Source: a bacterium (GTDB taxonomy: Bacteria; Sumerlaeota; Sumerlaeia; MVZB01). From it: a stretch of 8,304 nucleotides of DNA. Positions 1 through 6,104 of the stretch are shown here, piece after piece. Position 1 is the first letter of the stretch; every line of letters begins with the position of its first letter. The stretch is taken from the NCBI GenBank assembly GCA_023480605.1, contig JAMCWS010000062.1, positions 1-8,304 on the forward strand. Reading direction: 5' to 3'. The notes beneath the pieces were generated by a model that saw only the letters and a list, made by a program, of their open reading frames with translations, ran no database searches and was not told the origin of the DNA. Position numbers and translations under genes: made by a program.

Positions 1-891
1 AGTCCCTGCCTCCACCATCTGCTCCAAACCACGGTGGGTTGCCGCCACGATTCGCGCCCGCAGAGGGATCAGCTTGCAGCTCCCCAGGCGGCTGAACTCA
101 CGCTGCTGCAACACGCGCAGGAGCTTAACCTGGAGGGCGGGGCTGATTTCGCCGATTTCGTCGAGGAAGATCGTGCCGCCGTCGGCCTGCTGGAAAAGGC
201 CCTTGCGCGTCTCGAACGCGCCGGTGAAGGCGCCGCGCGTGTGGCCGAACAGTTCGCTTTCGAGCAGCGTTTCGGGCAGGGCGCCGCAGTTGACCTTGAC
301 CAGCGGGCGGTCGCGCCGCGCTCCGGCGGCGTGGATGGCCGTGGCCAGCACTTCCTTGCCGGTGCCGCTTTCGCCGCGCAAAAGCACCGAAACGTCGCTG
401 GCGGCCACCTTCTCGATCCGCTTGAGCACGTCGCGCATGGCGGCGCTGGCCGCGACGATGTTTTCGGGCTGGAAATCGCCCGTGAGCGTCTTGCGAAGAA
501 GGCGATTCTCCTCGCGCAGGGCGCGGGTTTCGGCCACGCGTGCCACGACCATGATCAGCTCTTCGTTGGGAAAGGGCTTGATCAGGTAGTCGAAAGCGCC
601 CTCCTTCATGGCCCGGACGGCGGTTTCGGCCGTCGCGTAGGCCGTCATCATGATGACGTCGAGGCCGGGCACGCGGCGCCGGGCTTCGTCCATGACCTGC
701 AGGCCGTCCATGCCGGGCATTTTCAGGTCGGTGATGAGCAGATCGGCGGCGTCGCGCTCGAGCGCGGCCAGCAAGGCCTCGGGGCGGGTGTGGGCGTCGG
801 CCCGGTGGCCTTCGCGGGCCAGCACGCGGGCCAGGATTTTACCCATTTTCGGTTCGTCGTCGAGGATCATGACGTGCAGTGATGGAACCAT
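1..891 (-). CDS. NtrC-family sigma-54-dependent response regulator (C-terminus cut by window edge)
   Basis: Cytoplasmic transcription activator expected to remodel sigma-54 RNA polymerase when phosphorylated by its partner kinase. Translating the minus strand from the ATG at 891-889 gives 297 open codons to the window edge. Receiver domain at residues 5-120: acidic pocket D11/D12, phospho-acceptor D55 in ITDLKMPGMDG, T83 and K105 (LIKPF). A short linker leads to the AAA+ domain: Walker A GESGTGK (173-179), the sigma-54-contacting GAFTGA loop (220-225) intact, Walker B IFLDE (241-245), and the sensor-I region RIVAATH (280-286). The rest of the AAA+ domain and the expected Fis-type DNA-binding domain lie beyond position 1. 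The start is 7 nt after the kinase stop, with AAGG at 900-897 and AAAGGA at 908-903 as ribosome binding options, so the two genes form an operon. The family assignment is very secure; the physiological signal is unknown. Confidence 0.96.
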   Translation of the reverse strand, partial: MVPSLHVMILDDEPKMGKILARVLAREGHRADAHTRPEALLAALERDAADLLITDLKMPGMDGLQVMDEARRRVPGLDVIMMTAYATAETAVRAMKEGAFDYLIKPFPNEELIMVVARVAETRALREENRLLRKTLTGDFQPENIVAASAAMRDVLKRIEKVAASDVSVLLRGESGTGKEVLATAIHAAGARRDRPLVKVNCGALPETLLESELFGHTRGAFTGAFETRKGLFQQADGGTIFLDEIGEISPALQVKLLRVLQQREFSRLGSCKLIPLRARIVAATHRGLEQMVEAGT

Positions 892-898
892 GGCGGCC

Positions 899-2527
899 TT
901 AATCCTTTGATGTTGCGGGCGTTCGGTCGGTTTGCGCACGGCCGCGCTCGACTCCCGCGCCGGCCGCGGCGGCGGGGAGGGCGGCGCCGCGGAAAGCGGC
1001 CGGCCCATCCGGCGCGTCGGCGGCGCGCGGCAAGCGCAAGACGAAACACGTCCCGCCGCCGGAGCGGGGGGATTCATGGGTAAGCGATCCGCCGGCCCGC
1101 AGGGCGATCTGGCGGCTGACGGCCAGTCCGAGTCCCGATCCGCCCGGCCGGGTCGTAAAGAAAGGCTCGTAAATGCGGGCCGCGTCGCGCGCCGGGATGC
1201 CGGGGCCCTCATCGCGCACGCGCAGTTCCAGTTCGCGCGGCCGCGCCTCGGCCGTCAGCGTCACGCGGCCTCCTTCGGGCGAAGCCTGGATGGCGTTAAG
1301 CGCCAGGTTCATGAGCACCTGCTTGAGCGCGCCGGCATCCAGAGCGGCGGTCCAGCGGGCGGCCTCCTCGCCGCGGGGGTTGCCGGCGAGTTCGGTGGCC
1401 AGCGCGACGGCGCGCTTATCGGCCGAGGGACGCAGGATCGTCGTAACCGAGTGCAGCGCGTCGAGGACGCGTGCCCGGCCGGCCGCCGAGCCGTTTTCGG
1501 CGCCGCGCGAGTAGCTGAGAAACCGGCCCACGAGCCGGTTCATGCGGTCGACTTCCTCGACGATCTCCTGGCAGGCCTCCAACGCCTCGGCGGTTTGCCC
1601 GCCGCCCGAAAGGGTGCGTTCGAGGTCTTCGGTGAAGGCGCGGATGATTTCAAGCGGATTGCGCAGTTCGTGAGCGAAACCGGCCGCCAGCGCGCCCAGG
1701 CTGGCCAGGCGATCGGCCTCGACGGCTTGCAGTTCCATCGACCGCTGACGCCGCATGAGGCGATAAATGATCAGGGCCACCAGCAGCATCAGCACCGTCA
1801 GGATGCCGTTGACCCGGTTCATCTGCTTTTCGAGCAGAGCGATCTGGTCGAGATAGCCGCGCCCGGCCACCAGGCACAAGACGGCCACGACGCGGTCGGC
1901 CGGGTATCCGTTTGTGTCGCCGCCGGCGTCTGCCGCCGGACTCGCGGCAGGGGCCGGATGGATCCAGCCCGGGCTTTCCCAAATGGGCACGTAAAAACGC
2001 TTGAAAGGCGACTGGGCCGTTTCGTAGGAGGGCAGGGCGCGCGACTGGCCGTTCAGGGCCGATGCGATTTCGGCCCGGTCGATGGCCGCAAAATCGAATG
2101 GCCGCAGAAGACGCTCGGGATCGCCCGTGTCGTAGAGCACGCGGCCGCCGGCATCGAGCAGGACCACTTTGGTCAGCCGCGCGCGCCGGGCGAATTCCAC
2201 CAGCGGCTGGACGTCCTCGTCGCGCAGGCCTTTGCGATATAGATCGGCGTCGGGCCGGCTGCCGAGCCAATCGCCGGAACTTTCGGCATTCTGCCAGGTC
2301 GTGTCGACCTCCAGGTCGGTCAGATCCAGGGCAGCCTGGCGCAGGAGCGGCTGGGCGAGGTTGCCCAGATCGGCCAGGTGCTGTTCCAGTTCGCGCTCCT
2401 TGGAAATGCGGGTCAGTCCGAGTCCATACCAGCCGCGCACATACTGGATGCCGAGGATCAGCACGAGGAGCAACAGGGCCCAGAAACCGGTCCGATAAAA
2501 AGAAACCATGTGCGCCATTCGCTTCAT
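899..2527 (-). CDS. Membrane-bound sensor histidine kinase, partner of the downstream NtrC-type regulator
   Basis: Autophosphorylates on histidine and should pass phosphate to D55 of the regulator encoded 7 nt downstream. Numbering from the ATG at 2527 (542 aa): transmembrane helix 1 about 14-30, an extracytoplasmic sensor about 31-240 whose stretch VVLLDAGGRVLYDT looks PDC/Cache-like (inference), helix 2 about 241-258, a short helical linker without an obvious HAMP domain, then HisKA with H286 in HELRNPL. The catalytic domain has N-box NLALNAIQAS (N407, N411), D439 in DEGPGIP, the F-box YEPFFTT and the G2 box GGSGLGL (462-467). About 40 residues rich in Ala, Gly and Arg follow the last ATPase strand, a tail of unknown role. 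The start is uncertain: the frame opens at a GTG at 2626, but the region 2527-2626 carries the twin dyads; ATGs at 2527, 2518 and 2509 all just precede helix 1. I chose 2527 because a weak CAAGG lies upstream. Confidence 0.95.
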   Translation of the reverse strand: MKRMAHMVSFYRTGFWALLLLVLILGIQYVRGWYGLGLTRISKERELEQHLADLGNLAQPLLRQAALDLTDLEVDTTWQNAESSGDWLGSRPDADLYRKGLRDEDVQPLVEFARRARLTKVVLLDAGGRVLYDTGDPERLLRPFDFAAIDRAEIASALNGQSRALPSYETAQSPFKRFYVPIWESPGWIHPAPAASPAADAGGDTNGYPADRVVAVLCLVAGRGYLDQIALLEKQMNRVNGILTVLMLLVALIIYRLMRRQRSMELQAVEADRLASLGALAAGFAHELRNPLEIIRAFTEDLERTLSGGGQTAEALEACQEIVEEVDRMNRLVGRFLSYSRGAENGSAAGRARVLDALHSVTTILRPSADKRAVALATELAGNPRGEEAARWTAALDAGALKQVLMNLALNAIQASPEGGRVTLTAEARPRELELRVRDEGPGIPARDAARIYEPFFTTRPGGSGLGLAVSRQIALRAGGSLTHESPRSGGGTCFVLRLPRAADAPDGPAAFRGAALPAAAAGAGVERGRAQTDRTPATSKD

Positions 2528-2552
2528 CGGTGTCGCGGGCCTTGCCCGTTGA

Positions 2553-2568
2553 TGCACGATATCGTACA
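2553..2568. promoter_or_regulatory. Dyad site 1 of a twin operator/enhancer pair
   Basis: The 16 bp reads TGCACG-ATAT-CGTACA. The dyad extends outwards to 2549-2572, giving a 24-bp inverted repeat in which 11 of 12 base pairs match. It shares both 6-bp arms exactly with the site at 2585-2600. The centre is about 33 bp upstream of the preferred kinase start and about 174 bp upstream of the protease start. The size, dyad form and GCAC/GTRC ends resemble NtrC-type enhancer sites, so the adjacent regulator is the natural candidate ligand (inference). Confidence 0.65.
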
Positions 2569-2584
2569 TCAAGGCGGAAATAAA

Positions 2585-2600
2585 TGCACGTTTACGTACA
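2585..2600. promoter_or_regulatory. Dyad site 2 of a twin operator/enhancer pair
   Basis: The 16 bp reads TGCACG-TTTA-CGTACA. Arms are identical and in the same orientation as in the site at 2553-2568; only the 4-bp centre differs. The site-to-site distance is 32 bp, about three helical turns, which places both on one DNA face, as in the paired NtrC sites upstream of enteric glnA. No convincing -24/-12 sigma-54 promoter was found next to it on either strand, so which gene it controls is unresolved. Confidence 0.63.
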
Positions 2601-2646
2601 CTTTTGCGCGCAGGTTCGCTCCACACGCAACATGGAGATTTAACGC

Positions 2647-2715
2647 ATGGGTCGTACCAATTACGACGGACCGGACGCCGACCCCGCCGCGGGTCAACAA
2701 AACCGGCTGGAATGA
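2647..2715 (+). CDS. Possible 22-codon small ORF or leader peptide upstream of the protease gene
   Basis: ATG at 2647 with GGAG at 2634-2637 (9-nt spacing), ending at TGA 2713-2715, gives MGRTNYDGPDADPAAGQQNR plus two residues. The predicted peptide is hydrophilic and acidic, without a membrane segment or known domain. The stop is 19 nt before the ATG at 2735 of the protease gene, which itself lacks a good ribosome binding site. The small ORF may therefore be a leader that couples translation, or the ancestral start of the protease gene moved out of frame. It could equally be chance; only the ribosome binding site and spacing support it. Confidence 0.3.
   Translation: MGRTNYDGPDADPAAGQQNRLE
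2651..2667. repeat. Short inverted repeat GTCGTA-N5-TACGAC
   Basis: Perfect 6-bp arms (2651-2656 and 2662-2667) around CCAAT, inside the possible small ORF and downstream of the twin dyads. The half-site is unlike that of the twin dyads (CGTA facing TACG rather than ACG facing CGT). It could be a separate operator or chance. Confidence 0.3.
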
Positions 2716-2734
2716 ACCGAGCGGCGATGCAAGA

Positions 2735-3328
2735 ATGACGGAATTAATCGCCGTCGTTCGTGAGGCTCGCGTCATGCCGCTACCCGCTGTTGCCGACGAT
2801 CCCGTTTACCGACTCATCGCTCGCTGGATCGCGCGTTATTACCGTTCGACGCGGTCGTATACCACCCGCCGCTTCATCATCGAACTGGCCCTTGCGCCCT
2901 TTGTGCCGAAGTTCCTGGTCGCGGTGATCTGGGAGTGGCTGGCGGGGCTCCCGACGGATATGTCGCCTTACGATACGCGACTCGACCCGGCCAGCCTGGT
3001 CCTGCTGGCGGTGTTTGCGATGCCGCTGGTCGAGACGGTCGCCTGCCAGTGGTTCTTTTTGTGGATGGCATCATTCTGGACGCGCCGCACCGGCCGGTTG
3101 GTCGCGATCCCGGCGGTCGTGTTTGCGGCTCTTCATTATCGCGGCGGATATCCGGAAGGAGTGGTTTATGTCAGTGTAGTATTGCCGATGGCCCTGATTC
3201 TTTCATGGAGTTTCCTCGTCCGGCGGCGCGAGAGGGGGCGATGGAACGCTATCTGGGTGACGGCCTGCATCCACGCGCTGCATAACGCGGTTTCACTGTT
3301 GATACTGCTGACGGATCGATTGCTATAA
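2735..3328 (+). CDS. CPBP-family (CAAX/bacteriocin-processing type) intramembrane metalloprotease
   Basis: Predicted inner-membrane protein of 197 aa with several hydrophobic helices (about 46-70, 86-112, 122-134, 143-162 and 172-193). The conserved motifs of the family, which place metal-binding and catalytic residues within the membrane, are recognisable: motif 1 as ETVACQ (E100, T101, Q105) in place of the usual EExxxR, motif 2 FxxxH as FAALH (F130, H134), and motif 3 HxxxN as HALHN (H180, N184). Family members cleave membrane substrates, process peptides or act in regulatory proteolysis; the substrate here cannot be told. The frame is open upstream to 2378, but that would overlap the kinase gene antisense; ATG 2735 or 2774 (MPLPAV) are sensible starts, neither with a strong ribosome binding site. 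The gene is divergent from the kinase operon and shares its intergenic region with the twin dyads. Confidence 0.82.
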   Translation: MTELIAVVREARVMPLPAVADDPVYRLIARWIARYYRSTRSYTTRRFIIELALAPFVPKFLVAVIWEWLAGLPTDMSPYDTRLDPASLVLLAVFAMPLVETVACQWFFLWMASFWTRRTGRLVAIPAVVFAALHYRGGYPEGVVYVSVVLPMALILSWSFLVRRRERGRWNAIWVTACIHALHNAVSLLILLTDRLL

Positions 3329-3412
3329 GCGTCGCAATCGTGATTACCCGGCGGCGGGAAGGATTATTCGACATGCCAATCGCCAATGACAGGCCGCTCG
3401 TCTACCTGTCGC

Positions 3413-3429
3413 GGGAGGTAACTCCCTTT
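3413..3429 (+). terminator. Weak candidate terminator after the protease gene
   Basis: GGGAG (3413-3417), a GTAA tetraloop and CTCCC (3422-3426), followed by TTT. The stem is only 5 bp and the T run is short, about 85 nt after the protease stop codon. This is the only hairpin of note there and is a tentative call. Confidence 0.25.
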
Positions 3430-3438
3430 CGTCGCGGA

Positions 3439-3467
3439 TTGACTATACCGTCCAAGGCGGGCATAAA
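3439..3467 (+). promoter_or_regulatory. Candidate sigma-70 promoter for the small basic DNA-binding protein
   Basis: TTGACT at 3439-3444 (5/6 to the -35 consensus) and CATAAA at 3462-3467 (4/6 to the -10 consensus), separated by 17 bp and followed by a sharply AT-rich stretch. Transcription would begin near 3474 and give an untranslated leader of about 120 nt that contains the palindrome at 3500-3513. Consensus matching only; a second AT-rich option lies near 3512-3541. Confidence 0.45.
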
Positions 3468-3499
3468 TGAATGATAATAAAAAAATAATTGCACATGGT

Positions 3500-3513
3500 A
3501 ACAGAATTCTGTT
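3500..3513. promoter_or_regulatory. Perfect 14-bp palindrome in the leader of the small basic protein gene
   Basis: AACAGAATTCTGTT is a perfect dyad with no central gap, in AT-rich DNA between the candidate promoter and the start codon at 3595. A gapless dyad of this size suits a protein-binding site better than an RNA hairpin. Autoregulation by the encoded DNA-binding protein is one possibility (inference). Confidence 0.4.
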
Positions 3514-3594
3514 GCATAAACGCATTCAATTAAAATAATCTGTTTCGAAGGTACGTATGTTATATCAGCTGAATGCGAAAGGACTGATCAGAGC

Positions 3595-4026
3595 ATGGCA
3601 GAAGCAACCCGTTCCGCGGAAGCATTGATCGCACAGATGAAAGACGCCGCCCGCAAAGAAGTGACCGAAGCGCTGCGGCCGATCGTGGCCAAGCTGACCC
3701 AGGCCGTTTCGGACCTCGACAAGGCGCTGGCCGCGACGAAGCAGCCGGTCCGGCGAGGCCCGAAGCCCGGCCGCGCCCGCAAAGCCGCTGCACCCCAGCG
3801 CGGCCGCAAGCCCCGCCTCGGGGCGAAAACCGAAGCGATGAAGGATGCGATCAAGAAGGTTCTGGGTTCCGGCCCCATGAAACTCGTCGGAATTCAGAAC
3901 GAATTATTGAAGGACAAAGCCTTCAAGAAACGCAGCGCCAAATCCGTATATGTTCAGATCATCCGCCTTATCAAGCGTATCCCCGAAGTGACGAAAAACG
4001 CGGATGGCCTTTACGCGTTGAAGTAA
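3595..4026 (+). CDS. Small basic DNA-binding (nucleoid-type) protein with AT-hook-like hinge and C-terminal winged-helix-like domain
   Basis: A 143-residue, strongly basic protein without a signal peptide. Three parts are visible: residues 1-48, an amphipathic helical stretch that could form a coiled coil and dimerise; residues 52-76, a Pro/Arg/Lys hinge with two AT-hook-like cores, RRGPKPGR and QRGRKPR; residues 79-143, an alpha-rich domain ending in a short hairpin-like segment (ADGLYALK) that resembles a winged helix of the HARE-HTH or histone H1 type. The likely role is binding DNA in the nucleoid, as an architectural protein or regulator; this is inference from composition and motifs, as I do not recognise a named family. 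Start ATG 3595 has AAAGGA at 3578-3583, 11 nt away. It is a single-gene unit with its own leader and a stem-loop after the stop. Confidence 0.8.
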   Translation: MAEATRSAEALIAQMKDAARKEVTEALRPIVAKLTQAVSDLDKALAATKQPVRRGPKPGRARKAAAPQRGRKPRLGAKTEAMKDAIKKVLGSGPMKLVGIQNELLKDKAFKKRSAKSVYVQIIRLIKRIPEVTKNADGLYALK

Positions 4027-4056
4027 GCCGTGCCCCATGCGGCATCGCGATCGCAA

Positions 4057-4090
4057 ACAAAGCCGGTCAGCGGCCGTTGGCCGGCTTTGT
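4057..4090. terminator. Bidirectional rho-independent terminator between convergent genes
   Basis: Inverted repeat with 13-bp arms, ACAAAGCCGGTCA (4057-4069) and TGGCCGGCTTTGT (4078-4090), containing one G-U pair and an 8-nt loop. It begins 30 nt after the stop of the basic-protein gene and 77 nt beyond the stop of the peroxidase gene on the other strand. The minus strand continues as CTTTGTTTG, the better T tract, while the plus strand ends CTTTGT, so it may serve both genes and work better for the peroxidase. Confidence 0.75.
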
Positions 4091-4167
4091 CGCGTCGTCC
4101 GTCGAGCCTTGGCACTTTTTCGGCGCGCCGTATCATCTCCGTCCCTCGCAATACCGTGACGCCGTAG

Positions 4168-5322
4168 TTACTCCGTCTGATAGCCGTCGGTCAACGTATG
4201 CAGGAATGCCACGATATCTTCTTCCTGCTGGTTGGTCAGGCCCAATTGGCCGAAAGTGCCCGGCATCGGCGGCATGTGCCGGTGAACATTGGCCGCTACT
4301 TCAGGCGTCGGCCAATTGGCGACGTCCCGAGTGTTGTCGAAGTGAACCACCTCACGAAGGGTAGCGAACACCCCGTTGTGCATGTAGGGAGCCGTCCGCG
4401 CGCAGTTGCGCAACGAGGGAATCTTGAATTTCCCGTTTTGTTTGGGATCGTCCAGAATGGCGCCGAGTCCCAGGTCCACGTAATCCCTGCCGGCGGGATT
4501 GAGCGACCGCGACAAGTCATAGAATGGATTCTCCGGATTGCGGGGAACTCCGATATTCTGGTAACCGAAATTGGTGAAGAGCGGCCGGCCGTCCGGCCCG
4601 CCCTGCATGGCATGGCAGTTGACGCATTTGGCGCCCCCCATGCCGGTGCCCGTGAATAACGCCAGCCCGCGCGCTTCTTGTTCGGTCAGTTGCGCGGCGC
4701 CCGCCAGGTAATCATCATACTTGGAACTGAACTGACAGACTTCGGCCGATCGTTCATAGGCGGCGATCGCCTGGGCCGCGCAATCATACGCCCTGTTGGT
4801 GTTGAGGAAAGCGCCGATGCCGAAAACGCGAATGAACAGACGAGCGTAACGGGAACGGCGGATTCCATTAACGACATTAACCTTGTTGGGATTGTGCATT
4901 TCGAGCGGATTGAGGAAAGGCGCCTTGGCCTGGTCGACGAGCGTATCCGCCCGGCCGTCCCAGAACAGGCCGCCCACGTACATCCCTTCCATGACCCCTG
5001 GCCGCACCGTGGGATCGAAATGAATCGGCGGACTGTAGGCCGCATAGGCGACCGAAGGGGAGTTTCGATTGCCGCGGCGCCTGGGAAGCACGCCTTTGGA
5101 AACGGGATCGCCATTGGGATCGGTAAAGGCGGCCTCGGGTCGATGACATGTGGCGCAAGACTGGCCGTTGGGCATTGACAGATTCGTGTCGAAAAAGATA
5201 AGCCGGCCGAGTTGGATCATCAACGGATCGGTGTCGGTCACAACCGTGGGCGCCGCCGCCGATAGTTGCGCGCCGATGAATCCCATGACGACGAAGAAAC
5301 CGAGTCGGCATATCTGGCTCAT
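4168..5322 (-). CDS. Exported di-heme cytochrome c peroxidase / MauG-family protein
   Basis: Predicted periplasmic enzyme that uses two covalently bound c-type hemes, either to reduce hydrogen peroxide with electrons from small cytochromes or, as in MauG, to oxidise a partner. Of its 384 aa, residues 1-24 form a signal peptide (hydrophobic run FFVVMGFIGAQL, then SAAA). Heme motifs are CATCH (56-60) and CVNCH (233-237). The family blocks GGLFWDGRA (118-125, with the inter-heme Trp121), PFLNPLEM and PSLRN...APYMHNGVF are present; Met314 is a candidate axial ligand as in classical peroxidases, rather than the Tyr ligand of MauG. Length fits the family. Start: GGGAGG at 5336-5331 lies 8 nt from ATG 5322 but only 2 nt from the in-frame ATG 5328, so 5322 is preferred. 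No partner cytochrome or amine dehydrogenase gene is adjacent, so the substrate is open. Confidence 0.94.
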   Translation of the reverse strand: MSQICRLGFFVVMGFIGAQLSAAAPTVVTDTDPLMIQLGRLIFFDTNLSMPNGQSCATCHRPEAAFTDPNGDPVSKGVLPRRRGNRNSPSVAYAAYSPPIHFDPTVRPGVMEGMYVGGLFWDGRADTLVDQAKAPFLNPLEMHNPNKVNVVNGIRRSRYARLFIRVFGIGAFLNTNRAYDCAAQAIAAYERSAEVCQFSSKYDDYLAGAAQLTEQEARGLALFTGTGMGGAKCVNCHAMQGGPDGRPLFTNFGYQNIGVPRNPENPFYDLSRSLNPAGRDYVDLGLGAILDDPKQNGKFKIPSLRNCARTAPYMHNGVFATLREVVHFDNTRDVANWPTPEVAANVHRHMPPMPGTFGQLGLTNQQEEDIVAFLHTLTDGYQTE

Positions 5323-5330
5323 TGTCATAT

Positions 5331-5336
5331 CCTCCC
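5331..5336 (-). promoter_or_regulatory. Ribosome binding site that decides the peroxidase start
   Basis: GGGAGG on the minus strand. The in-frame ATG at 5328 is too close (2 nt) while the one at 5322 is at an ideal 8 nt, which shortens the protein by two residues. Confidence 0.75.
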
Positions 5337-5410
5337 TGTCGATTATTCATTGATCGTGCGGAATGTTTCACCGTGTATGCCATCACGATTGAATGACGAA
5401 TGATGCGGTC

Positions 5411-5431
5411 TCGTGATCATGATCCTGATCC
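5411..5431. repeat. Short degenerate GATC-type repeat, left copy
   Basis: TCGTGATCATGATCCTGATC is a run of CNTGAT-like hexamers. About 16 of its 21 positions agree with 6104-6124 in the same orientation, so similar low-complexity sequence flanks both sides of the gene-poor stretch. It lies about 90 bp upstream of the peroxidase start. Confidence 0.4.
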
Positions 5432-5949
5432 ACACACCCATCCGTCTTTTTCAACGTAATGCTTTACCAGCTCATCGCCACCCCGACTCCGGCGTATACC
5501 ATTCGCCGTATATGATTCGTTGTATAAGGGAGTGGCGTGCGTGCGGTTCCTGACCTGCTGTTTGCCTCCTTTTGATATGATGAACGCCCCCACGGTGTTT
5601 CCGCGTTCCGGGATGCTCATGGCATGATTCGCAACCGGTACGGTACGCGAGGATCGACCAAAGGCATGGTCCTCCCCCGCGAGTTCCGGATTACAATCAC
5701 CCGTCATGGCCGATAGGCGGCCAGGCGCGGACGAACCGTCATATCCCCCTGTGTGGCGGCGCCGCCGTTCGTATCGGCTGATAAATCCCCGTTCAGTCCT
5801 ACATAGTGACTGAATCCGGCACAGTTGTCAATCGCTCCCATGGATTTTGACTCAAGGAAGAATGAATCTTCAGTGAGTGGGTGAAGACGGTCGGTCTGTT
5901 TACCCGGAGAGTCGTCCTCCGTGTCGGTTCCGTATACGTTGACCCTCAT
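5417..5949 (-). other. Gene-poor stretch with two weak overlapping minus-strand ORFs, possibly a decayed gene
   Basis: On the minus strand an 81-codon ORF (5949-5704) ends in an ATGA overlap with a 96-codon ORF (5707-5417). The first is rich in Asp, Thr, Asn and Gly (for example GLNGDLSADTNGGAATQGD), the second contains NGIRRSRGGDELVKHYVEKD. Neither has a signal peptide, membrane segment or family motif I recognise. Third-position GC in the first is only about 60%, well below what guaA shows by eye. Neither start has a clear ribosome binding site. A frameshifted remnant of a secreted protein is possible; fortuitous ORFs in intergenic DNA are equally likely. No convincing plus-strand gene, tRNA or insertion sequence is visible here. 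Confidence 0.3.
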
Positions 5950-6104
5950 CCGTCACGACAGATACATAACTCAAAGGGCCGACGCGAAGGCCGATTAACC
6001 ATGAATCATCGTCATCTTTAGCCGACCAAACCAGGATGCGCGCATGAAGGAAGGTTGCATCTCGCGATTGCATGGAAAATTTCGGATGATCAGGATTCCC
6101 ATTT
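5950..6104. other. Intergenic DNA with no supported gene
   Basis: Continuation of the non-coding stretch. The only reading frame of note is a 21-codon plus-strand ORF from ATG 6044 (MKEGCISRLHGKFRMIRIPI plus one residue) with AGGATG some 10 nt upstream; there is nothing else in its favour. The stretch leads directly into the hexamer tract at 6105. Confidence 0.35.

Noticed and set aside
34..882. Long plus-strand ORF (282 codons) and smaller overlapping plus-strand ORFs
   Set aside because: Antisense shadow of the response-regulator gene; the minus strand encodes an intact receiver and AAA+ domain with all motifs.
932..2242. Long plus-strand ORF (436 codons)
   Set aside because: Antisense shadow of the histidine kinase; composition is that of reverse-translated GC-rich coding DNA and no domain is visible.
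2528..2626. Longer kinase start at the GTG at 2626
   Set aside because: It would add 33 polar residues ahead of the first membrane helix and put the twin dyads inside the gene; no ribosome binding site supports it.
2378..2734. Upstream extension of the protease reading frame
   Set aside because: Overlaps the kinase gene antisense and adds residues unlike any protease N-terminus.
2631..2735. Sigma-54 -24/-12 promoter for the protease gene
   Set aside because: Best candidates (TGGAATGAACCGAGC at 2709 and TGGAGATTTAACGC at 2633) either lack the -24 CAC and -12 TTGC or have GG-GC spacing off by one.
5362..5385. Sigma-54-like TGGCAT element upstream of the peroxidase gene on the minus strand
   Set aside because: The -24 part fits but the -12 part reads GTGA rather than TTGC.
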